DNA of 64,000 nucleotides, from contig JAICWS010000001.1 in the NCBI GenBank assembly GCA_025934695.1, forward strand, positions 1,145,301-1,209,300, written 5' to 3'. Under the pieces are notes generated by a model, which ran no database searches, was not told the origin of the DNA, and saw nothing but the letters and a program-made list of their open reading frames with translations. Shown piece after piece: positions 21,801 to 28,424 of this stretch (position 1 is the first letter of the stretch; the number at the start of each line of letters is the position of its first letter). This DNA is from Alphaproteobacteria bacterium. GTDB taxonomy: Bacteria > Pseudomonadota > Alphaproteobacteria > Micavibrionales > UBA2020. The position numbers and the translations under genes are program-made.

Positions 21801-21896
21801 ACCGATGCCTGGCAGTTCAAGGCGAACTATGACTTCAACTACAAGACCGGCTACACCGCGCATTCGGGCGTGTTGCGGGCGACGTATAACTACTAG
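15879..21896 (+). CDS. Autotransporter (type V) with the same beta-solenoid passenger as its RTX neighbours
   Basis: The protein is 2,005 aa. The N-terminus has a basic start (RDLRKNLAR), a hydrophobic core (TALIGAALLM) and a likely cleavage site after SANA (about residue 31), so export by Sec is expected. Residues about 35-1460 are GGIxNxGxIxG units. The linker domain shared with the two upstream RTX proteins follows (about 20270-20700). From about residue 1727 (VHGWGQLFAQ) to the end, roughly 279 residues form an autotransporter beta-barrel (PF03797 type) with alternating aromatic strands and a final ATYNY. The passenger should be displayed on or released from the outer membrane. The Shine-Dalgarno is weak (CGAAG). 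The function is probably adhesion or biofilm, inferred from fold only. Confidence 0.9.
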   Translation: MTSQPRDLRKNLARTTALIGAALLMHRSANAATISVTTLGHAPLTLLSGDNLVVSNTGSIIGGNFGVLGSPGAISIVNGNLITGSTAAILFTGTSSLSGGITNNGTVQGPTIGIHVASSASISGGVSNTRSITGGATGILVDTAAKITGGISDTGNITGTTHGINNAGTITGPGTGIIVHSGGQITGGLVNAGVISGASRDILVNKTGSSISGGIKNIGTLTGAATAILAATKGAISGGIINSGTIQAVGADVEATGAGTVISGITNSGSMTGQHAIIAGTGGAIAGTISNALTGIIQGKVAIESINGGTIGNIANDGTITGTGGGTAIRATGAGSSIASINNSGLIHGGVSAIVVENNASITNGITNSGAISGIYGVYVTSGGSIGGGITNTNTGVIKGVQDGISLAGGGSLSGALTGGINNSGLISGGGNAIFAATGSTIANGITNNNSGTIAGGLNGILLQNTAAVTGGINNMGTISGAATGIKIDSTSKITGGIADTGVITGATHGINNAGTISGTTGIAVKSGGSIVNGIVNSGKILGTINGIKLVNTSSSISGGITNNAGHTISGGSTGILVQTATLPSLTNSGIIKGAASGGIVLRSLATMTGAITNNAGGTITGGNSAIAVVNSSVVNGGIANQGLIKGTVIGIGLSGSSMIASGIGNSGTISGSRTGIQIDAFSKISGGIADSGKISGGIQGINNAGTISGPGAGIIVHSNGIITGGIANSGNIHGTSFGIKVTADTITGGVANSGVISGPTNGILVGTSGKIIGGVKDTGTITTGGSFGIANAGTISGGAGVNYGIELANGGILTGGIQNTGIIAATAAGGAGIAVLTNSTLSGGISNNGAGGLIKGAKYGIEVDPSTVTGGIHNAANNTISGGATGIAVLNASVVQGGIDNQGTITGPTLGINNAGTISGATTFFGIQDSGGGKILGGINNSGTIKATGSAIIVQGLGTTLTGGINNSGHITGGVTAILVASQASFSGGITNSGTVKAGTPIRLENATVDVINNTLGGLLSGSASGINLMSTSTITGGITNQGTIIGGNVAIAVQSNSTIAGGVSNVGTLSGGVTAIIVGSTGKITGGISDTGVIIGGTEGIVDAGIISSTQTAIFIGAGGKISGGIDDKGLIAGTVHGIKNAGIISNAGAGVLVHSGGALNGGIVNTGTISGNNAISVISNSSISGGIANTGGKIVGTGTGIYINTGSSVAGGISNSNGAATGTISGANTGIFVATNSTVTGDLSNSGLITGATHGINNAATISGNVGIFDNGTKATIAGGILNSGLIKGTSSGILVSNHAKVLGGVTNNGVISGVNSWGVNVISGSTLAGGITNNGVIFGGQRGIQLLGVGSAITGGINNGNAISGANTGIFVGAGAKIAGGILDSGTIAGATHGINNAGTITGATAIRINTAAIAGGIATSGIITGTSGTAILLNNINGVTPLTISGGAINGDVIDSTYTNGLDQSPTAFTSNFTTNGNFQVSSATVAGGSKLTISPGNTVTLNTMPVSTGIWDFGVASLASTGSVAVSGGPLTLSAATVNAEVIGSGLTAGNIKIATGTGADTVAPTAIVDNSALWNFLLEDGGQGASPLSTSNDLWLVVSSNAAALVAPGSGDAHVLATLQGLTAGQLASNGGQLQLILDNVNTAPTAKQFDSVLDSTQPDVSGGAFQGTQNFVDTIEDITDEYLNVTVFTGTAALMPNKSGAASGNDGSGVASGNYGSGVHGWGQLFAQMAQQGTRSGIEGFNAKTGGFALGIDGDNGFNDFRAGLGIAYGHTSVDGKDPAASDTSIDSYELSLYGNLDLDDDNFLRGIAGWAHNTDDTTRHNVGAVPGLTAKGSYDAEEATLLAKLGHYYRAGGNLTFVPAALARYAYYSPQDYTEHGAGAADLKVNQQSMSQLQLGLEGEARWDIRTGDSGYMVPEVHAGYRYDLVGDRFETTSTFTGGGASFTSPGPTPARNLFDLGTSFTWYTTDAWQFKANYDFNYKTGYTAHSGVLRATYNY

Positions 21897-21932
21897 GCCG
21901 GCCAGGCGTTGCTTCATTCATTTGGGCCAAGG

Positions 21933-22078
21933 CCCCGCGAATGAAAGAAGCGCCGCAGGCATCTTCACCCACAGATGGACACAGATAGACACGGATATTC
22001 TTTCTTATCCGTGTTCATCCGTGTCCATCTGTGGGCTCCTTAAAGCCTGCGGCGCGAAGAAAGAGTTCATTCGTGGGT
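21933..22078. repeat. Dispersed nested-palindrome repeat, copy 1 of 3
   Basis: The element is a nested inverted repeat. The outer arms resemble CGAATGAA / TTCATTCG, the middle arms GCGCCGCAGGCA / GCCTGCGGCGC, and the inner arms CCCACAGATGGACACAG / GTGTCCATCTGTGGG. Related copies occur at 36683-36790 and 48034-48200. No ORF lies inside. It could fold into a long hairpin and act as a terminator for the autotransporter gene. Confidence 0.85.
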
Positions 22079-22259
22079 TGCTTTTCCCTTTCCCGGCAAG
22101 AGAAACGCCCCGTCATTTTCCGCTTTTGCAGCCATGGGCTGCGCTGTCTTTTATTTCCATATAAATCTTGAACGCCATTATTTATGGTATCCCCCTTGCT
22201 TTCTTTCCGTAGTGCGGTAAGGTCGCGGCCACGAGGAATTTCAAGGAGGGATTTAAAAA
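22079..22259. other. Upstream region of the graspetide precursor
   Basis: Pyrimidine-rich and then AT-rich non-coding DNA. A strong ribosome binding site, AAGGAGGG at 22243-22250, sits 9 bases before the precursor ATG. No consensus sigma-70 promoter with good spacing was found. Confidence 0.4.
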
Positions 22260-22868
22260 ATGGCCAAAGAAGAATTCAACGCGTTCCTGGATGCCGTACG
22301 CAGCGACGCCTCGCTGGCGGATGCTTTCGCGAAGGCGGTTTCCGACGTCGCGCGCAACAACGGTTATGAGGTCGAAGAGCAGGATGTGCTCGACCATCTC
22401 GCCGAAGAACCGGTGACGCGCCCCCTGCCCGGCATCGATGACGACGAGCCGATGGCGACGACGCTGGCCGTCGGCGAAGAAGACAGCGCGCCGGATATGC
22501 CCGATGAGCCCGACCGCGGCCGCATGACGACAATGGCCATGGGCGAAGAAGGCCGCCCCATGCCGCGCCCCCTGCCGCCCGCGAGCGTCACGCTTGCGAT
22601 GGGCGAAGAAGACCGCAAAGCGCCTCCGCGTTCCGGCGGCGTCACTTCGGCCGCGATCGGCGAAGAAGGCGGCGCGCGCCCCACGCCCATGCCGCCCGCC
22701 AGCGTCACGCTTGCGATCGGCGAAGAAGACAAGAAAGCCCCGCCGCGCGGCGGCGCCACGACGGAAGCCGTCGGCGAGGAAGACAAGCGCCGCGATCCGC
22801 CCGCGCATCCCATCACCACGATGGCGATGGGCGAGGAAACCCGCCGCCGCAAGCCGCCGACGCCGTAA
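22260..22868 (+). CDS. Multi-core graspetide (omega-ester RiPP) precursor with Nif11-like leader
   Basis: The protein is 202 aa. Residues 1-48 (FNAFLDAVRSDASLADAF, then ARNNGYEVEEQDVL) look like a Nif11-type leader. The rest carries seven copies of an 8-residue motif of the form TTxAxGEE, at residues 67-74, 90-97, 110-117, 129-136, 149-156, 167-174 and 186-193. Four start TT, two VT and one TS; all end GEE. They are spaced 17-23 residues apart by Pro/Arg/Lys/Asp-rich linkers. In plesiocin-type graspetides the TTxxxxEE pattern is the substrate for Thr-to-Glu side-chain esters that form bicyclic hairpins. The next gene, one base after the stop, is an ATP-grasp ligase, which supports this reading. 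The final peptide activity and any protease or exporter are unknown. Confidence 0.85.
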   Translation: MAKEEFNAFLDAVRSDASLADAFAKAVSDVARNNGYEVEEQDVLDHLAEEPVTRPLPGIDDDEPMATTLAVGEEDSAPDMPDEPDRGRMTTMAMGEEGRPMPRPLPPASVTLAMGEEDRKAPPRSGGVTSAAIGEEGGARPTPMPPASVTLAIGEEDKKAPPRGGATTEAVGEEDKRRDPPAHPITTMAMGEETRRRKPPTP

Positions 22869-22869
22869 C

Positions 22870-23748
22870 ATGCTGCTGATCGTCGGCAGCAGCGAAGACC
22901 ACAATATCGCCCGCCTCGCCGACGCGGCCGCCTGGCGCAAGGTGCCGCATCGCGTGATCCACACCGATGCGGACCGGCCGCCGGATGTCACCTGGCAGCC
23001 CGGATCGCCCAACATCACCATCAATGGCGAAACTTTCAGCGCCAGCGGCACCAGCCTGTTCATCCGCTACGACGTCTTCAGCAAGCATGATGCTGCACAG
23101 AAGACGGCCTTTTACGACGCGCTTCGCGGCTGGGCCGAGGCTTATCCGGCCGTCGGCATGCTGAACCGCGCGAACGAAAACCTCGAGGTCAGCAAGCCGC
23201 GCGCGCTGGTGCTGGCGAAGGAATGCGGCTTTGATATCCCGGAAACCTTCATTACTTCGGTGTTCAACCAGTTCGCGGCGCGCGACGCCTATATCGCCAA
23301 GCCGGTTTCCGGCGGGGAATATACGCGCTCGCTCGACGACATGCCCGATACGGCAGACCGCCCGTGGATCGTGCAGGAAAAACTTCAATATCCCGAGCTG
23401 CGCCTGTTCCGCACCGGCAGACATTACTTTGCGTTCGAGATTTCGAGCGCCGTGCTGGATTACCGGACCAGCGCCGACTTCACGATGAAAGAAGTCGACC
23501 CGCCGAAAGAACTTGTCGCCGCGATGGAAAAACTCACCGACCGCCTCGGCCTCGACTACGCCGCCGCCGACCTCAAGACCGACCCGCAGACGGGCATGCT
23601 GAAATTCCTCGAGGTCAACACCATGCCGATGTTCACCGGCTACGACAACACGGCCAAGGGCCGGCTGTCGGACGCGATCCTGCTGACGCTCGTGAAGCTG
23701 GCGCAGCCGGCGGTGAAGACAAAGCCCCTGCCGCCGTCGGTTTCATAA
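22870..23748 (+). CDS. ATP-grasp ligase, probable graspetide macrocyclase
   Basis: The protein is 292 aa, of the RimK/MvdD-like ATP-grasp fold. Visible features are a preATP-grasp N-terminus, the ATP lysine in AKPVSGGEY (K144), the nucleotide loop IVQEKLQYPELRLF (E170, R178), and the metal-binding AAADLK (D234) and FLEVN (E248, N250). In microviridin and plesiocin pathways such enzymes phosphorylate core Glu/Asp carboxylates and join them to Thr/Ser hydroxyls (ester) or Lys (amide). The ATG lies one base after the precursor stop with no clear Shine-Dalgarno, so translation is probably coupled. Only one ligase is present, as in plesiocin-type loci, which suggests esters only. A different ATP-grasp function is possible but the neighbour argues against it. 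Confidence 0.87.
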   Translation: MLLIVGSSEDHNIARLADAAAWRKVPHRVIHTDADRPPDVTWQPGSPNITINGETFSASGTSLFIRYDVFSKHDAAQKTAFYDALRGWAEAYPAVGMLNRANENLEVSKPRALVLAKECGFDIPETFITSVFNQFAARDAYIAKPVSGGEYTRSLDDMPDTADRPWIVQEKLQYPELRLFRTGRHYFAFEISSAVLDYRTSADFTMKEVDPPKELVAAMEKLTDRLGLDYAAADLKTDPQTGMLKFLEVNTMPMFTGYDNTAKGRLSDAILLTLVKLAQPAVKTKPLPPSVS

Positions 23749-23798
23749 GCATTTTCACGTTTTGCAGGCCCTTTCTCGTGGCGAATGAGAAAGAATTT

Positions 23799-24014
23799 TA
23801 ACGCGGAGACCCGGAGGTCCGGAGTCTTTCTGGAGCCGCGCGCAGCGCATTCAACCCAAATAAGAGTTTAACGCGAAGACCCGAAGCTCCGAAGGAACGG
23901 TTCAGCAGCGCGGTCTCTTCGGGGCTTCGGGTCTTCGCGTTGAACTTAAAATATGAATTAATGCGCTTCGCGCAAGTGAGGAAAGAACTCCGGACCTCCG
24001 GGTCTCCGCGCTAA
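23799..24014. repeat. Nested inverted repeat between convergent genes
   Basis: The outer arms (near 23799-23830 and 23983-24014) are complementary and carry CGGAGACCCGGAGGTCCGGA and its reverse. A second, related inverted repeat (about 23867-23895 and 23915-23944; CGAAGACCCGAAGCTCCGAA) lies inside. There is no ORF. It sits between the ends of the ATP-grasp gene and a minus-strand gene and could terminate both. Confidence 0.8.
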
Positions 24015-24025
24015 ATCGCCTTCAT

Positions 24026-24574
24026 TCACTTCGCAGCCGGCGCCGCGACCTGTTTGGGCTGGGGCGGCACGAATTTTGCCGCGCGCTTGGCCAGTGCCTC
24101 GAATTCCTTTTTGTTGGATGCTTCGGCGAAGGCCTGGCCGAGCGCCGTCTTGACTTCGGGCGCGGCGGCGGAGCCGGAGAAGCGCGTCATCGCGAGCGCG
24201 ACTTCCGTGTCGATCTTGTCGCTGAGGATATAGCGGTCGCGCGTGGTCTCGCCTTTGTTGATCGAGCATTTCTGCGCCATCAGTCCGCCGCCCAGCAGGA
24301 CGACAGCCGCGCCGCCGCCCGCCGCGATCGCGGCTGCGGGTGCAAGAAACGCCGCAGCCACAAGGCCGCCTGTCGCCGCGAGCGTCGTCAGCAGCAGCGT
24401 CGCCGCGCGCATGCCCTGCCCGTGCGCAAGCTTGCCGAAGCGCGCGCCGATGTCTTTCTTGACGTTCAGCAGGCCGATCGCCTGGTCCGGCGTATTGACC
24501 GGCATGGCGGTATTGATCTTGTCGACGAATTCCTTGAGCAGGGGATTGAGGCGCTTCTTTTTAAAATCGAACAT
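24026..24574 (-). CDS. Hypothetical membrane protein
   Basis: The protein is 182 aa and not recognised. It has a basic N-terminus (FKKKRLNPLLK), two adjacent very hydrophobic Ala/Gly/Leu stretches around residues 57-98 that would form a membrane hairpin, and a soluble C-terminal part rich in Ala/Lys ending PPQPKQVAAPAAK. GGAGATG lies upstream of the ATG as a ribosome binding site. It converges on the graspetide locus across an inverted repeat, and nothing ties it to that pathway. Confidence 0.7.
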   Translation of the reverse strand: MFDFKKKRLNPLLKEFVDKINTAMPVNTPDQAIGLLNVKKDIGARFGKLAHGQGMRAATLLLTTLAATGGLVAAAFLAPAAAIAAGGGAAVVLLGGGLMAQKCSINKGETTRDRYILSDKIDTEVALAMTRFSGSAAAPEVKTALGQAFAEASNKKEFEALAKRAAKFVPPQPKQVAAPAAK

Positions 24575-24719
24575 CGTGCAACATCTCCGGCGTTTTCCCT
24601 GATGCCGAATACTAGCACCCGCAACTATGTAAATTCAAGAACGAACGAATTCGGCCTTGAATAACAAGGAAGTAGGGAATGAATTCGCCCTCTTGTTCGC
24701 CGAATCCGCGCCTGCAGTT

Positions 24720-26915
24720 CTACTTCCCCGTCGGCGGTTTGGGCGCGGGCGGCGCGGGTCCTTGTGGCGGTTGCGGCGTCGGCACCGGCGGTTGCGGCGC
24801 GGCGGCGGGCGGCAGCGGCGTCGCCGCAGGCGGCAATGGCATGCCCGGCACCCAGCCCGGCGGCGGAACGACACCGGGCGGCAGCGCGACCGGCGCGGGC
24901 TGTCCGGGAATAGGTTGCCCCGGAATTGCCTGGCCTGGAATTGCTTGTAAAGGAACGGGCTGGCCCGCGGCAGGCTGCGCGGGTTGTGCCTGCGCAGGCG
25001 TTGCCGGCGGCGGGGCACCTTGCTGGCGCAGCATCTCTTCCATGATCAGCGGATCGACGGGCGGAGCCGCGACCGCCTGCATCGCCTGCGCGACGGATGA
25101 ATTCGCCGGCTGCTGCGGCTGCATGTCGCGCCAGGCCTCGCGCGTGACATGGAAGGACGCGCCCTGTTCCCCGGCCGATTTGACCTCGAGCTTGGAGAAA
25201 TGGCTGCGCAGGTCCTCGATGTCGCGTGCCGCGTGCTGGAATGCGTCCTTGAACACCATGGTCGAGAAATTCAGGTTGTCGAAGGCGAAGGTGTTCAACG
25301 CGGCCACGGTTTCCTTCGTGAAGCCTTGGCCCCGGTGTTCGGGCTCGATCCAGACGTTCTGGTTGCCGAATTCGAAATCGCGGCGCAGATGGGCGACGCC
25401 CACGATCTGCTCGGGCTCAGCCTTGGCGATGATCTTCCACAGCCATTCGTCCTTGGGCTCGGGCTGGCTGATGACTTTCTTGAACACTTCGCGCGCGATA
25501 TTGTCGGCGGCTTTCGACGACGCCGCGCCTGCGGGTGCCGTCATCAACTTGAAGGGCTGCGCTGCCTTCTTCGCCGGCTGAGACATCTTGGCCGACAGGG
25601 GCGCCGTCAGGTACTTCACGATTTCCCATTCGGGCAGGTATTTGACGATGAGGTCGAGGTCCTGCGCCTCGAGCGGCTTGATCCACAGGCGCTCGGTCTC
25701 GATCACGTTGAGGTAGACGATCTCGATCCGAAACCAGTTTCGCTTGCCGACCTTCAGGATGTCGTTGGTCTTGACCAGCAGTTCCTCGTCCGGATTCGTC
25801 AGCTTGTCCCCGTTCAACTCGACGCCGCCTTGGCGGATGAGGCGTCGCGTGTCGCTCTTGCTCTTCTCCGGTCTTGTCAGCTTGACGAGGTCGAAGCAGC
25901 CGATGCGGTTATTAATGACAGGCAGTGACGGAATATCGTCGGGCACCGTCTTTTTCGAAAAGGCAGCCTCGAACCAGTCGCGTTCCGTCAGCGCCGTCGC
26001 GGTCCCGTGGTAGCGCGCCACGATGGATGTTGCCAGACGCAGCTTCGCCTCGCGCGGGTCGCTCTTGATCAGCTTTTTCAAACCGGCGATTTCAGTCATC
26101 GGCAGGTCGGTGTAGACGATGAACCATTCCTCCATCAGCGGATCGGGTATGCTCATGACGCGGCCGAACTTGTCGCGCGGGCTGTGCGCGAGGCCGACGT
26201 AGTTGCCGAGGCTCTTGCTCTGCTTGGCCTTGCCGTCGAGGCCGGGCGTGATCTTGGTCGTGATGATGGTCTGCGGCTTCTGGCCATTGCGCTCCTGGAA
26301 GAAGCGCCCCATCATCTCGTTGAACAGCTGGTCCGAGCCGATGATCGTGAGGTCGGATTCGACCGCGACCGAATCCCACCCCTGCAGGATGGGATAGATC
26401 AGCTCGTGCATGTGGATTTCCTTGCCCGCCTCGATGCGCTTCTGGAACATGTCGCGCGATACGAGGCGCGAATGCGTCACCTGGCTGAGGAGGTCGAGGA
26501 AATGCTGGAGCGGCAACCGGTCGAGCCAGTCGGCGTTGTAGCGGATTTCGAGCAATTCGGGATCGTCGAAGCGCAGGACCATCTTTGCCTGTTCGATGAA
26601 TTCCTTCGCATGGCGCTCGATATCCTCGCGGTCGATGATGGGCCGCGTCTCCAGCTTGCCGTCGGGATCGCCGATGCGCGTCGTGAAGTCGCCGATGAGG
26701 AAAATGACCTTGTGGCCCTTGTCCTGCAGGTAGCGCATGAGCCAGAGGTTCACGGCATGGCCGATGTGGAGCGTCGGCGCGGTCACGTCGACGCCGTATT
26801 TGATGCGCAGCTTCTTGCCGGATTTCAGCTTGTCGCGAAACTCGTCCTTCGAGAAGAACTGGTCCCCGGTGCGCTCGAAATGCGCCAGCGTTTCGTTGAT
26901 GATCTTGGTGTTCAT
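24720..26915 (-). CDS. tyrS: Tyrosyl-tRNA synthetase fused to a GNAT acetyltransferase domain and Pro-rich tail
   Basis: The protein is 731 aa from the ATG at 26915; in-frame upstream starts up to 26960 exist but add no conserved sequence. Residues about 1-395 are a complete class I TyrRS. It has the HIGH motif (residues 50-53), a KQSKS version of KMSKS (about 231-235), and a C-terminal S4 RNA-binding domain (LIRQGGVELNGDKL). It charges tRNA-Tyr. Residues about 400-595 are a RimJ-like GNAT acetyltransferase (IETERLWIKPL at the start, acetyl-CoA loop EHRGQGF). The last 115 residues are a Pro/Ala/Gln-rich low-complexity tail. Bacterial TyrRS is normally about 400-430 aa, so the fusion is unusual. 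The open frame runs through without interruption. The role of the acetyltransferase part is unknown. Confidence 0.9.
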   Translation of the reverse strand: MNTKIINETLAHFERTGDQFFSKDEFRDKLKSGKKLRIKYGVDVTAPTLHIGHAVNLWLMRYLQDKGHKVIFLIGDFTTRIGDPDGKLETRPIIDREDIERHAKEFIEQAKMVLRFDDPELLEIRYNADWLDRLPLQHFLDLLSQVTHSRLVSRDMFQKRIEAGKEIHMHELIYPILQGWDSVAVESDLTIIGSDQLFNEMMGRFFQERNGQKPQTIITTKITPGLDGKAKQSKSLGNYVGLAHSPRDKFGRVMSIPDPLMEEWFIVYTDLPMTEIAGLKKLIKSDPREAKLRLATSIVARYHGTATALTERDWFEAAFSKKTVPDDIPSLPVINNRIGCFDLVKLTRPEKSKSDTRRLIRQGGVELNGDKLTNPDEELLVKTNDILKVGKRNWFRIEIVYLNVIETERLWIKPLEAQDLDLIVKYLPEWEIVKYLTAPLSAKMSQPAKKAAQPFKLMTAPAGAASSKAADNIAREVFKKVISQPEPKDEWLWKIIAKAEPEQIVGVAHLRRDFEFGNQNVWIEPEHRGQGFTKETVAALNTFAFDNLNFSTMVFKDAFQHAARDIEDLRSHFSKLEVKSAGEQGASFHVTREAWRDMQPQQPANSSVAQAMQAVAAPPVDPLIMEEMLRQQGAPPPATPAQAQPAQPAAGQPVPLQAIPGQAIPGQPIPGQPAPVALPPGVVPPPGWVPGMPLPPAATPLPPAAAPQPPVPTPQPPQGPAPPAPKPPTGK

Positions 26916-27190
26916 GACTGAACCCATGCCCTTGTCTGATTGTACTGTGATGAAGCCCAATTACGGGCAAAAAAACGCTTATTTCCCGAAGCGGGAACAA
27001 TAAAGGGCAGGATAATAAAGGCGGCTTTCGCGTTTCATGCTGAAACCATAGCACAAATCCCTGCCGGTAGGGAAATTTTTTCATAAACGATGCTTTTGGG
27101 GGCACGTTCTTTTCGGCGCCGGGAAACGAGGCGAAATTATATATGGGAATCGCAGGCCGGCGCGTAAACGTGTTGCGCCTTACGGAATTT

Positions 27191-27814
27191 TCATACCCGC
27201 AAGGAGAGCGCACGTGCCATTGATTCCTCCGGCACAGATTTCACGCGCTGGGACGTCACATGGAGCGGCACGCCGTATTGTCTTTCCGCCGCCGCTTTCT
27301 TTTCAGCCAGCAGGGAGATGAGATCCTGTCGGTAGAGCTTCCGGATGCTCCAGGCGTTGGACGCGCGGTTGAAGCAGCGCATGATCTTGTTCGTTTCCGG
27401 CCCTTCGGGCTTGAGGGAAACGATAAGTTCCTTTTCATGGGGCAGCAGCGCACCGCCCTCGCGCTGGCGACTCAAGGCCCGCCGGCGCGCGGACTTGCGC
27501 GCCCCCGCCTCCTGATGCGTTTCCGAGGCGACGAGAAATTCCGCGGAGTCGCGGGTTTGCTCCGAGAGCTTGGCGACGACTTTCCTGACCTTTTCTTCCG
27601 TGTCGCGAAACGCTGCCATGTCCGCCTCGTATATGCGGCGCTGCTTTTCGCGGAATTCTTCCGCGTCTTTGCGGGCGGCTTCGATGGTCGCGGCGTCCGG
27701 CATCTGCGGCTCCACCGCCTTTATCGTCTTCATCTTCGCGAAATTGACTTTGAGTTGCACGGCCATGACGCTCGCCGGTTGCGCTTCAGTCTGCCGTGCG
27801 TTCTCATCAGCCAT
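27191..27814 (-). CDS. Hypothetical charged coiled-coil protein
   Basis: The protein is 207 aa. The ATG at 27814 is chosen because AGGGAG lies 6 bases upstream; the frame is open further but the extension is not supported. The sequence is Glu/Lys/Arg/Ala-rich and predicted helical, with a likely coiled coil at about residues 35-100 (AARKDAEEFREKQRRIYEAD). No known domain was recognised and there is no signal peptide. Confidence 0.6.
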   Translation of the reverse strand: MADENARQTEAQPASVMAVQLKVNFAKMKTIKAVEPQMPDAATIEAARKDAEEFREKQRRIYEADMAAFRDTEEKVRKVVAKLSEQTRDSAEFLVASETHQEAGARKSARRRALSRQREGGALLPHEKELIVSLKPEGPETNKIMRCFNRASNAWSIRKLYRQDLISLLAEKKAAAERQYGVPLHVTSQRVKSVPEESMARALSLRV

Positions 27815-27941
27815 GATCAGCTCCCTGGTTTGGCCCATGGCGAAAGTCCCGGAAACATGTCCGCCATGAACGTTAACTTGATAGCCCTGCGCATCGCCAC
27901 AAAAGTCGAGTCCCGCCGTTAAGGGGCGGATAGCAACCGGA

Positions 27942-28424
27942 TCAGGGAAGGTATTTGTGCAGCACCTTCGCCTTGTCAACCTTCGCCGCATATTCCGGGT
28001 CTGCCGGTTTTGCCGCGGCGCGTTCCGTCAACATTTCTTCGGCCTCGGCGAAGTTCTTCGCTTTCCAATACAGATGGTCACCGAGGATCTGCTCGGTCAA
28101 AGTCCTGTCACAGTCGCCGCCTCTGCCGGATTCCTCGGACCACGACCGTTTTTCCATGTCGGGCTTATGCCTGAGGACTTCCTCGAGGATATCGAGAGAC
28201 TTGCCCCTGACAGCGACAAGGAGAACCGGTTCTTTCCTGTGGATGAGCGGCGTGACCGGCAGGATCCTGTTCGCCCACGAGGGCTTCGCCTCGTAAATCG
28301 CATCCGGGCTGGCGCCCTTTGCGAAAGCCTGCTTCACCTTTGAGAGGTTTTGGGCCCTGATCGCCTTGACGAGCGCGCGATCGTGGCGATGGGTAAACCT
28401 GTCTTTGAGGCTGGTAAATACCAT
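27942..28424 (-). CDS. Small ankyrin-repeat-like protein
   Basis: The protein is 160 aa, starting at the ATG at 28424 with AGGGAG upstream, the same type of ribosome binding site as its neighbour. Residues about 15-90 read as degenerate ankyrin units (ALVKAIRAQNLSKVKQAFAKGASPD, split by a loop, then PVLLVAVRGKSLDILEEVL). The C-terminus (EAEEMLTERAAAKP) is helical. A protein-binding role is inferred from the fold only. Confidence 0.6.
   Translation of the reverse strand: MVFTSLKDRFTHRHDRALVKAIRAQNLSKVKQAFAKGASPDAIYEAKPSWANRILPVTPLIHRKEPVLLVAVRGKSLDILEEVLRHKPDMEKRSWSEESGRGGDCDRTLTEQILGDHLYWKAKNFAEAEEMLTERAAAKPADPEYAAKVDKAKVLHKYLP

Noticed and set aside
24720-25680. A separate acetyltransferase gene downstream of tyrS
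   Set aside because: No stop or start signals separate it from TyrRS; the frame is continuous from the S4 domain into the GNAT domain, so a fusion is the simpler reading.
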